A DNA stretch of 64,000 nucleotides, from NCBI RefSeq assembly GCF_001420695.1, contig NZ_LJJB01000010.1, positions 1,044,131 to 1,108,130 of the forward strand, given 5' to 3'. The notes below the pieces were generated by a model. The model did not search any database. It was not told the DNA's origin and worked only from the letters and a program-made list of their open reading frames with translations. The stretch comes from Brevibacillus choshinensis. Its GTDB lineage: Bacteria; Bacillota; Bacilli; Brevibacillales; Brevibacillaceae. Below, in pieces: positions 53,646 to 61,334 of the stretch. Position 1 is the stretch's first letter. Every line of letters begins with the position of its first letter. The position numbers were made by a program, and so were the translations under genes.

Positions 53646-55877
53646 ATGTCACAACTTGCCTATGTAGCCAATACTATGTCTGCTAATGTTTCGGTGATCG
53701 ATACGGATCCTTTCAGCCCCACCTTCAATACCGAGATCGACCTTATACCCTTGAGCGGGTCTGGCCATCTTTTGATTGCGGTTACGCCGGATAACTTCCG
53801 TGCTTACGTTACGAATAGAATTTCCAATAATGTCTCCGTGATTGATACAAATCCCACTAGTCCGACATTCAACACCGAGATTGATCTCATCCTGCTGTCG
53901 GGGACGACTCCCACGGGAATTGCCATCACTCCAGACGGTACTCGTGCTTATGTAGCGAATAGAAGCTCTGACAACGTCTCGGTAATTGATACCAATCCCC
54001 TCAGTCCCACATTCAACACCGAGATCGACTTGATCACGTTGACAGGGCTTGGTCCCATTGGTCTTCAAATTACACCTGACGCTACACGCGCATATGTACC
54101 GAATTCCGGGTCCAATGACGTCTCCGTGATTGATACAAATCCCGCCAGTCCCACCTTCAACACAGAGATTGCACTCATCCCTTTGACCGGTTTAACTGCA
54201 ACTGTGGCAGCCATCACTTCTGATGGCACCCGTACGTATGTAACCAATGAAACCACCAACGATGTCTCTGTGATCGATACGAACCCCGTAAGTCCCACCT
54301 TCAACACCGAGATCGCTTTAATCCCGTTGAGCGGGACCAATCCAATCGTAATAAAGATCACCCCGGACGGTACGCGTGCCTATGTAGCTGATAGTAATTC
54401 CAATAATGTCTCCGTGATAGATACGAATCCCGCTAGTCCTACCTTCAACACCGAAATCGATTTGATCCTGGTATCAGGATCTGATCCTGCCGGTGTCGCG
54501 ATCACTCCAGATGGTACTCGCGCGTATGTTAGCGACCAACTCTCCAATAATGTCTCCGTGATCGATACGAATCCCGCCAGTCCCACCTTCAATACCGAAA
54601 TTGATTTAATAACCATATCGGGAACCATGCCGGCTGGCATCGCAATTATCTTGCAACTGCCTCCAACTCCCCCTCCAACTCCGATGCCTATTCCCGTTGC
54701 GCTTTCTCTTCCATTGGATTGCATCCGCGTCCAAAAGGTATACGACTGGGTGATTGCCGCCAATAGGGACAGGAACAAGGTACCTATCCCAGACGATTGC
54801 CGACCACTGGTAGATGCAGCGATCCGTGCCGGTCAGAACATCACGATCCAATGCGTGGAGCCGATCGTTCCACCAACATTCCCACTGATCCCCAAACCGC
54901 AGCCCACACACTCTTTGGACTTTTCTTGCACCGTCATTGGTATCCGGCGTGAAAACCTCATTGTAAACGGAAACATCGTACGTGTCGGGATCGTCCGCTT
55001 CCTGTTTGGCGCCACGCTCCTGATCCGTGTATTTGCTAATGGCACACTGTTGTGCGAATTCCCCGCTACCATACAATTCGATGACGATATCGTACTGTGT
55101 TTGCCGGAACCATTGGATGAATCCAACATCCTCTGCCGCATCACTGCCGTCGAGTGCACGCCGATCGGCAATGTGCTCCTGGGCGGTATGATAGATTTGG
55201 AAGTCATCATCTGCAAAGAGATCCAGGTGGAAGCGGAATTGAAGCTGGAAGTATTGGCGAAGTTCTGTCGTCCGCGCCCGATCATTCCAGTACCGCCTCC
55301 GACTCCTTCGTTCATCTGTCCGCCGATCACGTTCCCGCCTCAGTGCCCAGATATTATCTTCCCGCGCAGAAACTGCGACTGCCAGGGAACAGCCAACGCT
55401 CTCTTGACCAACTCCACTGTCTTCTTCGAAGGTGTGGCTGAAACGGGGACAGAACAATTGCTTGCCGATATCTGCCCGAGTTGCGATCCGGGAAGCAGCA
55501 CGTTCTCTTATACGTTTGTCGATACGGCGCCACCTACGCCGTCGCCGACAGACGTAATTCTCGGCGATTTCAGTTTTGTCTATACGCCTGTTCAAATTAG
55601 CTCACCTACTTGCTCAGCTCCACCTACGGGCGGCCTACAGCTCATGGTCACCGCTACCGGTATCCGGACGTTCACTGCGACAGGAACGAACGAGACTCTC
55701 AGCGCCGAGCTTACGCTAAGCGAACTTCCGTGCGCATTTGATACCTTCCGCCTCATCCTCCGCAACGCCCTCAGTGTGGTTGTCTACGACACAGGCCTAC
55801 AATCCGCTTCCGATGCCAGCATTTATGTGAAGGATTGTGTTACTTTCCTAGATGTAATTCCAACTAGCGGTAACTGA
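53646..55877 (+). CDS. Seven-bladed beta-propeller fused to a Cys/Pro-rich region, probable spore-surface protein
   Basis: 743 residues from ATG 53646 (GGGG 8 bases upstream). Residues about 1-337 are seven 48-residue YVTN-type repeats (core NVSVIDTNP-SPTFNTEIDLI). A Pro linker (PPTPPPTPMPIPV) leads to a Cys-containing region: CIRVQKVYDWVIAANRD, then a beta-rich part with many Cys that resembles the DUF3794/SPOCS domains of spore proteins, then CDCQGTANALLTNSTVFFEG and a C-terminal beta domain. There is no signal peptide, which fits spore surface assembly from the mother cell. The spore role is inference. Confidence 0.85.
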   Translation: MSQLAYVANTMSANVSVIDTDPFSPTFNTEIDLIPLSGSGHLLIAVTPDNFRAYVTNRISNNVSVIDTNPTSPTFNTEIDLILLSGTTPTGIAITPDGTRAYVANRSSDNVSVIDTNPLSPTFNTEIDLITLTGLGPIGLQITPDATRAYVPNSGSNDVSVIDTNPASPTFNTEIALIPLTGLTATVAAITSDGTRTYVTNETTNDVSVIDTNPVSPTFNTEIALIPLSGTNPIVIKITPDGTRAYVADSNSNNVSVIDTNPASPTFNTEIDLILVSGSDPAGVAITPDGTRAYVSDQLSNNVSVIDTNPASPTFNTEIDLITISGTMPAGIAIILQLPPTPPPTPMPIPVALSLPLDCIRVQKVYDWVIAANRDRNKVPIPDDCRPLVDAAIRAGQNITIQCVEPIVPPTFPLIPKPQPTHSLDFSCTVIGIRRENLIVNGNIVRVGIVRFLFGATLLIRVFANGTLLCEFPATIQFDDDIVLCLPEPLDESNILCRITAVECTPIGNVLLGGMIDLEVIICKEIQVEAELKLEVLAKFCRPRPIIPVPPPTPSFICPPITFPPQCPDIIFPRRNCDCQGTANALLTNSTVFFEGVAETGTEQLLADICPSCDPGSSTFSYTFVDTAPPTPSPTDVILGDFSFVYTPVQISSPTCSAPPTGGLQLMVTATGIRTFTATGTNETLSAELTLSELPCAFDTFRLILRNALSVVVYDTGLQSASDASIYVKDCVTFLDVIPTSGN
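53649..54653 (+). repeat. Seven tandem 144-base repeats encoding propeller blades
   Basis: Each repeat is 48 codons and is highly alike at the DNA level, especially around the segment for SVIDTNP and SPTFNTEI. Blade number is seven, a closed propeller. High nucleotide identity suggests recent duplication or gene conversion. Confidence 0.9.
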
Positions 55878-55925
55878 GAAGAATGAAGGAAACCCGAAAG
55901 TGCTTTTTCGTTTGGGTGTAATGAG

Positions 55926-55978
55926 AAAGACGGAGCTTTCTCAAAGGTCTGATTAGACCAGAGGAGAACTCCGTCTTT
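55926..55978. other. Long stem-loop after the propeller gene
   Basis: Outer arms AAAGACGGAG / CTCCGTCTTT, inner GGTCT / AGACC, 49 bases past the stop. No T-run follows on the plus strand. It may still end transcription or stabilise the mRNA. The rest of 55979-56158 holds nothing I can support. Confidence 0.5.
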
Positions 55979-56158
55979 AGAAAAGGCTGTTATTTCCATT
56001 CGCTCATTCAAATACAATTTTAATAGAGACAGAACTAACGGAGATCGATCGTTTACTAAATATCATTTCGTTTTTCGAGTGATAATGTCGCTGTAAATAA
56101 CAAAGAAAAATGGATAGAGAATCAGATGTTTTCTAAGAACTCTATCCATTTAATAAAA

Positions 56159-57286
56159 TCATGAGAGTGCCTTTTTTTCGTTCGTTCGTCCTGTGGCTGG
56201 GCTGAACTGCATGATAAATGTCGTGTTCTCGTCCGTGGATTCGCAGGTAATGGTGCCTGCGTGCCGCTCGATGATTTCTTTGCAGACGAATAGCCCAATC
56301 CCTGTCCCGAGCTCCTTTGTCGTGAAGAAGGGTTCGAAAATGACATTCAAAAGATCAGGGGGAATGCATGCCCCGTTATTCGAGATCGATACGTGAGTCG
56401 CGCCGTCGGCTTGCAAAACATCGATGGCAATGATTTTGTTGCTCGCCTTTCGATGCAAGGCATCCAGAGCATTTGAGATGATATTAATAAAGACCTGCTT
56501 GATTTCATCGCGATAGCCTGTCAGCTCGCACGAAGGATCGATGCGACACTGGATATCCGCATTGACATCGACAATATTGGGATAAAGGAAGGCGAGTATT
56601 TCCTCGAATAGTTGCTGGAAATTGAATACTTCACTTTTTCGCTGGATGACCCCTTTTTTGGACACCAGCAAAAATTGCGACACCCGATAATTCAACTGGA
56701 ACAGTTCATTTACGATGATATCGACGTACGGAAGATCGGGATAATCTTCCTTGAGGAGCTTGGAGAAACCAATAATCGAAGTCAACGGATTCCGGAATTC
56801 ATGCACAAAGCTCGATGCTAACTGACCTAAAATGGTGAGGCGATCTTTGTGGGAACGTTCGATAAACAAGTTCATTTCGGCCAAATCGTTGTTTTTCAGA
56901 TCCGTATATTTGGATACGGCATGCACTAGAAAGACGTCAAAGCACTCGTTCATCTTGGTCAAGGCGGAAACGAGAATAGCTGGTGGAAAGGAACCCGATT
57001 GCAGCAAATCCACGATCAGCTGTCTGCCCAAACAAACGTTGAAGACAAAATCACCGATGTTGATATCGGCCTGATTGCGTTCGTTCGCGACTTTGTAAGC
57101 CAACTGTTTGATATCTTCCTGCGTAATCTGCTCACGAAAATAACCGACTACCATCCTGTACATCGCTTGTCCGTTTAGATGAATAAAATCTTTAAACTGG
57201 TCGTCTTCGGAAACAACTATTTGTGCTCTGAACGCTTCAACAATGGTTGCCTCATGCTCGTCCAAAAATGTTGTCAGTTCATCCAT
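56159..57286 (-). CDS. Sporulation-type sensor histidine kinase with HisK_N-like domain
   Basis: 375 residues from ATG 57286 (GAGG 10 bases upstream; an ATG two codons earlier is 4 bases from it). No membrane segment. An N-terminal all-helical sensor (about 1-140) resembles the Bacillus histidine kinase N-terminal domain. HisKA has H162 in SFVHEFRNPLTSIIGF, the form seen in Kin-type sporulation kinases. The HATPase_c domain has NIISNALDAL, SNNGACIPPDLL and GTGIGLFVCKEI. No response regulator is adjacent, so it is probably an orphan kinase feeding Spo0F (inference). Confidence 0.92.
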   Translation of the reverse strand: MDELTTFLDEHEATIVEAFRAQIVVSEDDQFKDFIHLNGQAMYRMVVGYFREQITQEDIKQLAYKVANERNQADINIGDFVFNVCLGRQLIVDLLQSGSFPPAILVSALTKMNECFDVFLVHAVSKYTDLKNNDLAEMNLFIERSHKDRLTILGQLASSFVHEFRNPLTSIIGFSKLLKEDYPDLPYVDIIVNELFQLNYRVSQFLLVSKKGVIQRKSEVFNFQQLFEEILAFLYPNIVDVNADIQCRIDPSCELTGYRDEIKQVFINIISNALDALHRKASNKIIAIDVLQADGATHVSISNNGACIPPDLLNVIFEPFFTTKELGTGIGLFVCKEIIERHAGTITCESTDENTTFIMQFSPATGRTNEKKALS

Positions 57287-57315
57287 CTGCATCTGTCCTC
57301 ACTCTGAATGTACAC

Positions 57316-57341
57316 GTATAATATTGTTGTAAATATTATAC
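57316..57341. promoter_or_regulatory. Perfect AT-rich palindrome upstream of the kinase
   Basis: GTATAATATT - 6 bases - AATATTATAC, 30 bases before the leftward start codon. It contains TATAAT on both strands, so it may be promoter and operator at once. Confidence 0.5.
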
Positions 57342-57427
57342 TATTAATCCTCTCCGTTAACTAAATATTTTTACTAATGCACCTGCACCTGATGGGCAAA
57401 AATAAGACTACCATAACATTTTCCCTA

Positions 57428-58282
57428 TTATTTCCTGCTATTCCTTTTGGAAAAAGGGCCGAAAACTTCCTCGTTTAACCATGGCTTTGGTAAAGGGGAA
57501 TCTGAGTGAAAAATCATTGGGGCGAAGTTTTTGGATGAGCTGTAGTGCTCTATCAATCGTTTGAGGCTTTCCCTAAGCTTATAGATAAATTCTCGCGAAA
57601 ATAGTGGGGACAGAGCAGCTTGTGACTCCAGTTTTTTCATGGAGCTAAGCAGTGAGGCACTTATTTCTTGGACCGAGCTACCTATCTTTTCAGCCTTTTC
57701 ATTATCAAACGTCATAAATGGATCGTGCTTCCGAACCAGTATGCGTAGCATTTCCCCAATACTATCCAGAATCAGTAGAGCCTCCTTCTCCAACTTGTCC
57801 AGACGTTGCGCATTGGATGGAGACTGTTGCAGATTGCGTATGATCTGGTCTAATAGCTGAATTTGTGCTTCTGCCAAGGAACCAGAAGCCGACACTGTTA
57901 GCAATTGTGCCTCCAAAATTGCAGAAGGAATTCGCTCGTTTTTCTTTGAATGACCTCTCATCAGCCAGTAAGGAAGTACCCTCTTCAACCTGGTAATCTC
58001 CACCCAATGAAACATGGCCATCGCTTCCAACCAACGATTTGATACCTCCAACCAGTTTGCTAGCAGCATAGCCGGAATTGGTGCTGTTTGATTCATGAGC
58101 AAAAACAGACAGGTTTTGGTTTGCAGGGCCTGGCATCTCGTTAAGCCTGCCAGTGCTTTTTCCATTGCTACAGTCGAATCCACTAAGAGGGCAAATCCAT
58201 GAGGTTGCTCATCTCCCCTCATTCGGTTTGCCCGTTTTATCATCTCCTCGAATAGTCGCTCACTCGAAAGATCAATCATCAT
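57428..58282 (-). CDS. Hypothetical protein, second gene of a probable spore unit
   Basis: 284 residues, family not recognised. It starts MMIDLSSERLFEEMIKRANR. Residues about 35-100 contain GFALLVDSTVAMEKALAGLT and a hydrophobic LFLLMNQTAPIPAMLLANWL, then a helical C-terminal half with an SSVQEISASLLSSMKKLES segment. The ATG overlaps the upstream stop by 11 nt and has no strong site of its own, so it depends on coupling. Function probably linked to the upstream small protein. Confidence 0.7.
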   Translation of the reverse strand: MMIDLSSERLFEEMIKRANRMRGDEQPHGFALLVDSTVAMEKALAGLTRCQALQTKTCLFLLMNQTAPIPAMLLANWLEVSNRWLEAMAMFHWVEITRLKRVLPYWLMRGHSKKNERIPSAILEAQLLTVSASGSLAEAQIQLLDQIIRNLQQSPSNAQRLDKLEKEALLILDSIGEMLRILVRKHDPFMTFDNEKAEKIGSSVQEISASLLSSMKKLESQAALSPLFSREFIYKLRESLKRLIEHYSSSKNFAPMIFHSDSPLPKPWLNEEVFGPFSKRNSRK

Positions 58283-58619
58283 CGGCTATGCTGACGCTGC
58301 CTTCTTCAATTGTGTTTCCTCCATCACCTACGCTGCTTTTTCCTTCCAGTTCCAAAATATGATCCAGCTTAAATTGCAGAAGGATCTGTTTACTGATGAT
58401 ATTGCGAAGCATTCGCTCCATACTCTGGTTCAAACGAAGCATATCATCTAGGCTTATATCCTCTCTCTCCAGCAGTTGCTGAATTTTTTCGACCTCTGTA
58501 TTCATTATGTGGGACATACTCATCTCCTCCATCGCTACGGAGGTCAAAAGCAGATGAATGACTTCTTCCCGTTTGAGAGTTATGCGAGGCGTTACATCCG
58601 GTATATTGGGTAAAGACAT
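58272..58619 (-). CDS. Small protein of a spore-former family (PNIPxVTPxI start)
   Basis: 115 residues from ATG 58619 (GGAGG 9 bases upstream; the frame's TTG three codons earlier lies just behind it). It opens MSLPNIPDVTPRITLKRE, then EEVIHLLLTSVAMEEMSMSH and IMNTEVEKIQ. I associate this with a small family found in Bacillota spore-formers, where LLLASIALEELGLSHIINAE is the usual form. It often precedes or is fused to spore-surface proteins, to my knowledge. The exact role is unknown. Confidence 0.75.
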   Translation of the reverse strand: MSLPNIPDVTPRITLKREEVIHLLLTSVAMEEMSMSHIMNTEVEKIQQLLEREDISLDDMLRLNQSMERMLRNIISKQILLQFKLDHILELEGKSSVGDGGNTIEEGSVSIADDD

Positions 58620-58692
58620 GTGCGACAACCTCCATCTCTTGAAAAAGTACGAATTTGCCGTTCAGCTCACTTAGCCTAGAGGGGGAGATCCA

Positions 58693-58803
58693 ATGGAATG
58701 GATCATTTTTTTCGCGCAGGCAGACATCTTCCCGTACTCTTTTAGTATCATCCTATTTCATACTCTGTCACATTATGTGCCTAGGACCCAATTTTCCCAT
58801 TGA
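58693..58803 (+). CDS. Possible 36-residue hydrophobic peptide
   Basis: ATG 58693 with GGGGGAG 5 bases upstream, 36 codons to TGA. The peptide is hydrophobic (MEWIIFFAQADIFPYSF...). It overlaps on the opposite strand the protein-like frame at 58773-58955, so at most one is likely to be real. Evidence is only the ribosome site. Confidence 0.25.
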   Translation: MEWIIFFAQADIFPYSFSIILFHTLSHYVPRTQFSH

Positions 58804-58955
58804 CGGGTCACTTCTGCATCCTCGCATTCATACAGATACACGCTAACCACGTCCGCACCTTCAGAAGGATTTTCCGATATCGGCAGAGGTACCATGAGAT
58901 GCTCAAGCCCCGGCTGACGCTCCTGATGCTGTGGCGCCCTTTCCGTGACATCCGC
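58773..58955 (-). pseudogene. Protein-like open frame without a convincing start, probable gene remnant
   Basis: Sixty codons open from two stops (TAA TAG) to TAA. The translation looks like real protein: PLPISENPSEGADVVSVY, then LYECEDAEVTRQWENWV. The only ATG is at codon 21 and has no ribosome site. It lies just downstream of the phage-type amidase on the same strand, so it may be a leftover of the same element. Family not recognised. Confidence 0.4.
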
Positions 58956-59059
58956 CTATTAAGCTGAAGAGGATTCAAGAACGTAGAGGAAGGTAAGCGG
59001 GGCAGGAGCGAAGGCAGCGGGTGCGACAAAACCCTTCAGCAATTATCGCTAAAGAGAAG

Positions 59060-59146
59060 TTATCCACATACACCTGAGGAAAATGTGCATAAGTCAGTCC
59101 TTTTTGTGGGTATCACTTCAATAAACTGTGAATAAGTTGTGGATCT
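59060..59146. promoter_or_regulatory. Cluster of DnaA-box-like 9-mers
   Basis: TTATCCACA (59060-59068, exact consensus), TGTGCATAA (59084-59092) and TGTGAATAA (59127-59135), each one base from TGTGGATAA, plus TGTGGATCT (59138-59146). A second group lies inside the amidase gene at 59439-59493. The rest of 58956-59158 holds nothing else I recognise. Confidence 0.5.
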
Positions 59147-59158
59147 TACTTTTCAGAT

Positions 59159-60013
59159 TTATTCGTGGTTCTGCGGAAAATTTTCTAAAGTGACCGTCCG
59201 ACTCGCCTGATCCCACGTAGCCTGCATGCCCAGCGCCACCGCCAGATTCCTCGCTGATGCATACGCCGTCCCATCCTCGATCGTGACAGCCAGCTCACGT
59301 CCGTCCACCGTTACCCTTTCCGTCTCGGCATCCCACCCTACCACACCACCTATCGCTTCTGCTACCGCTCGTACAGGTAGATAGGAAACACCCTCACGCA
59401 AGCGCCCTTTTACAGTGAGCCTTATCTGAATATTACAGTTATCCACATACTCCCGTGATTTTTGTGTATAACCTGTGAGTAAGATGTGGACATCGCTCTT
59501 AAACTTCTCCCACGCCTCTGCTGCCTTTCGTCCGAAAAAGCGGAGTGAAAAAGCATCAGAAACAAAAAAGGCCGGGCAGTTTTTGCCCGTAATGTCGAAA
59601 TGACGCCATAAGTTTTGGATGCCCCAGCCATACCGCTTCAAGATCCCTGCCGCCAGCTCCACCGTGTTTTGGTACATGGCTTGGAAATTGCCGTCGGCGT
59701 TTACACACATCTCGATGCCAATCGTGCAGTTATTGGGGTAGCTGCTGAGCAGTTGGAGCGCTTCCGGCTTGTAAGACTTCGCTCCGATGTGGTAGCCCAT
59801 CTCGGTTTCCGGTAAGCAACGGACAATCTGCTTGTCGTCAACGATGTAGTGGGCACTTGCTTCTGTTGTCGGGTTGTTAAAGTAATTGCGGTTGGCTACG
59901 GCGTTTGCTCCCTTGCTTTCGTTGGCGGTCCAGTGGATGACGAGAGCTTTTGGCGTGATTTTCATTCCAGGTCGTGCCGTCTTATTGGTCAGGAGCATTT
60001 CTGTGATTGGCAA
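59159..60013 (-). CDS. N-acetylmuramoyl-L-alanine amidase with copper amine oxidase-like stalk domain
   Basis: 284 residues from TTG 60013 (AAGGGA 8 bases upstream). Amidase_2 domain (about 1-165) with zinc ligands H27 (ALVIHWTAN), H138 and C146 (WRHFDITGKNCPAFF). A C-terminal Cu_amine_oxidN1-type domain (from about 200; LREGVSYLPVRAVAEAIGG and WDQASRTVTLENF) is a common cell-wall-binding or stalk module in Paenibacillaceae. It cuts the peptidoglycan stem peptide. It follows the holin by 3 nt, so it is a phage-type endolysin. Confidence 0.93.
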   Translation of the reverse strand: MPITEMLLTNKTARPGMKITPKALVIHWTANESKGANAVANRNYFNNPTTEASAHYIVDDKQIVRCLPETEMGYHIGAKSYKPEALQLLSSYPNNCTIGIEMCVNADGNFQAMYQNTVELAAGILKRYGWGIQNLWRHFDITGKNCPAFFVSDAFSLRFFGRKAAEAWEKFKSDVHILLTGYTQKSREYVDNCNIQIRLTVKGRLREGVSYLPVRAVAEAIGGVVGWDAETERVTVDGRELAVTIEDGTAYASARNLAVALGMQATWDQASRTVTLENFPQNHE

Positions 60014-60016
60014 GGT

Positions 60017-60481
60017 CTATTTCCCTTCTTTCTGTTTCATTGCGCGTTCTGTCTTGGCTTTGATCTCCGACTCTACCAGATTGGCAATCGCTTTGGGGAC
60101 CGGCCATCCTGCGCGATGAGCATTCGCTGTCAGGCTGTTCCACGTGTGGTAAATCAGCCCAAAGGTCACTCCATAGAAGAGAAACCCCGGTGTCGCCATG
60201 ACTCTATCTAGCAGATTAGCAAGTGCTGGCAGGGCCAGAAAGAAAAACGTCCGCGGTATGCGGCTCAGTCCGTATTCGGAAGAACAGGTCTTGTCCTCCT
60301 TCTTGGCAGCCTGAATGCCCGTCACCCAATCCAAGGAGATACAAAACAGCAATACTACTAGGATATCCATTCGGCCTGATCCGTAGAGGTAGTGGAATAC
60401 GGGTGACACAATCGCTCCTGCTGTTGCTGCCCAACCATTTGCCGGGGTCGCTGCATTAACCAGGGTCTGTAGAAACTGCAT
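60017..60481 (-). CDS. Phage holin, toxin-secretion/lysis type (TcdE/BhlA-like)
   Basis: 154 residues. Three to four hydrophobic helices: an N-terminal one, MDILVVLLFCISLDWVTGI with the family DWVTG motif, TFFFLALPALANLLDRVM, and GFLFYGVTFGLIYHTWNSL. The C-terminus is charged (EIKAKTERAMKQKEGK), as in the Phage_holin_4 family. It should permeabilise the membrane so that the adjacent amidase reaches the wall. Start is ATG; the cassette order is holin then endolysin. Confidence 0.9.
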   Translation of the reverse strand: MQFLQTLVNAATPANGWAATAGAIVSPVFHYLYGSGRMDILVVLLFCISLDWVTGIQAAKKEDKTCSSEYGLSRIPRTFFFLALPALANLLDRVMATPGFLFYGVTFGLIYHTWNSLTANAHRAGWPVPKAIANLVESEIKAKTERAMKQKEGK

Positions 60482-60523
60482 GTGCTCATCTCCCTCCTCA
60501 CCCCCTTGGGGCTAAAATGAAAA

Positions 60524-60580
60524 AGCCTCGCTAGGAACGAGGCTATGCTGATAAAAAAATCCCCCGGGAGTTCCCGAGGG
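60524..60580 (-). terminator. Two tandem terminators ahead of the holin gene
   Basis: Minus strand: CCCTCGGG / CCCGGGGG stem then ATTTTTTT (60551-60580), and AGCCTCG / CGAGGCT then TTTTT (60524-60544). They separate the frameshifted gene from holin-amidase, so the latter needs its own promoter or read-through. Confidence 0.8.
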
Positions 60581-60600
60581 CCGTTGATGGGTTGTGCGTA

Positions 60601-60970
60601 TTAGGGTGTTGTCCGAGTGATCACATTTCCATGACGATCTTTAATGGCTCCATTAACAAAGTATACGTATTTACCTGGTCCAAAGTTGCCCGTAACTCCA
60701 CCCAGCTCCATTATTCCCCAATGAAGACACCACTTTTTTGGGATCTTCTTTCGCAATGGTTTCGTTGGATAATGCTTTGTCAAAGCGGATGATAATTTTA
60801 GATAGGGTACTCTCATCAGCGATGGATCCAACTGCTGGAGAGGTATCGCTATTCTCGACTTATCCCCCTTCTCTTCTTGAGGGTTTTCGTTCGAGCCTAC
60901 ACCGTGCAGGCGACTTTCATCGCACACTGCGTTCCATCAACGGAGAAGAAGAAAGTGAAGATTTACAACG
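60601..60970 (-). pseudogene. Frameshifted fragment with an Ig-like (S-layer/Big-type) domain
   Basis: Reading leftwards, protein-like sequence jumps between frames: FSVDGTQCAMKVACTV ends at a stop, then GSNENPQEEKGDKSR, then DTSPAVGSIADESTLSKI and RFDKALSNETIAKEDPKK in another frame, then GVTGNFGPGKYVYFVNGA with KDRHGNVITRTTP at the end. The last two match the start and end of bacterial Ig-like domains of the Big_5/S-layer kind. At least two or three frameshifts are needed. Its place suggests a tail-fibre or surface protein relic. Confidence 0.65.
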
Positions 60971-61042
60971 GGCAGTTTTATGGTAGACAAGCTCGATCCT
61001 ATTGTCTGCTATCTAAACGCCCCTCCCATTTGGGAAAAGACG

Positions 61043-61177
61043 TTATGCTAGAGGTAATCCTTCAGAGCTCAGTCCGAGAGCTTCCAGATCTACTTTTACA
61101 GCTGGTTTGAGGTTAGCCGGTACACTTTCATAAGTTCTGCGGCCCGCAATGATGAGTGCCACGTAGATAGCTGCCAT
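61043..61177 (-). CDS. Tiny phage protein, CD1375-like, copy 2
   Basis: 44 residues from ATG 61177 (AAGGGAG upstream). MAAIYVALIIAGRRTYESVP is followed by ANLKPAVKVDLEALGL. It matches the style of the CD1375 family of tiny proteins found in lysis regions of Bacillota prophages. The neighbour 41 bases upstream is a paralogue with the same GRRT-x-x-x-VPANL core. Function unknown. Confidence 0.75.
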   Translation of the reverse strand: MAAIYVALIIAGRRTYESVPANLKPAVKVDLEALGLSSEGLPLA

Positions 61178-61217
61178 GATATCATCTCCCTTCAAGGAAA
61201 TGAGCCAGATGCCGAAA

Positions 61218-61334
61218 TTAAGCAGGAGTGTTTTCAGCATTGATCATCGCCCTCACTTCCTCCTGAAGATTGGCTGGTACCTGGTCAATCGTTCGGCGAC
61301 CCGCTTTTACGAGGTTGTAGTAAATCGTAATCAT
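61218..61334 (-). CDS. Tiny phage protein, CD1375-like, copy 1
   Basis: 38 residues from ATG 61334 (AGGAGG 9 bases upstream). MITIYYNLVKAGRRTIDQVP continues ANLQEEVRAMINAEN. It overlaps the upstream gene stop by 4 nt (ATGA) and is a paralogue of the next gene. Short enough to be missed by automatic callers. Confidence 0.75.
   Translation of the reverse strand: MITIYYNLVKAGRRTIDQVPANLQEEVRAMINAENTPA

Noticed and set aside
53441-53686. 81-codon plus-strand frame before the propeller gene
   Set aside because: It begins inside a terminator stem and has no ribosome site.
53649-54653. Regular repeats considered as a CRISPR array
   Set aside because: Unit length is 144 bases, the whole unit is coding, and repeats keep the reading frame of propeller blades.
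54606-55595. 329-codon open frame on the minus strand under the propeller gene
   Set aside because: It is antisense to a clearly real gene, has an Arg-rich shadow composition, no family motif and no ribosome site.
59060-59146. Replication origin
   Set aside because: DnaA-like boxes occur, but there is no dnaA, repA or AT-rich unwinding region nearby. I call only a box cluster.
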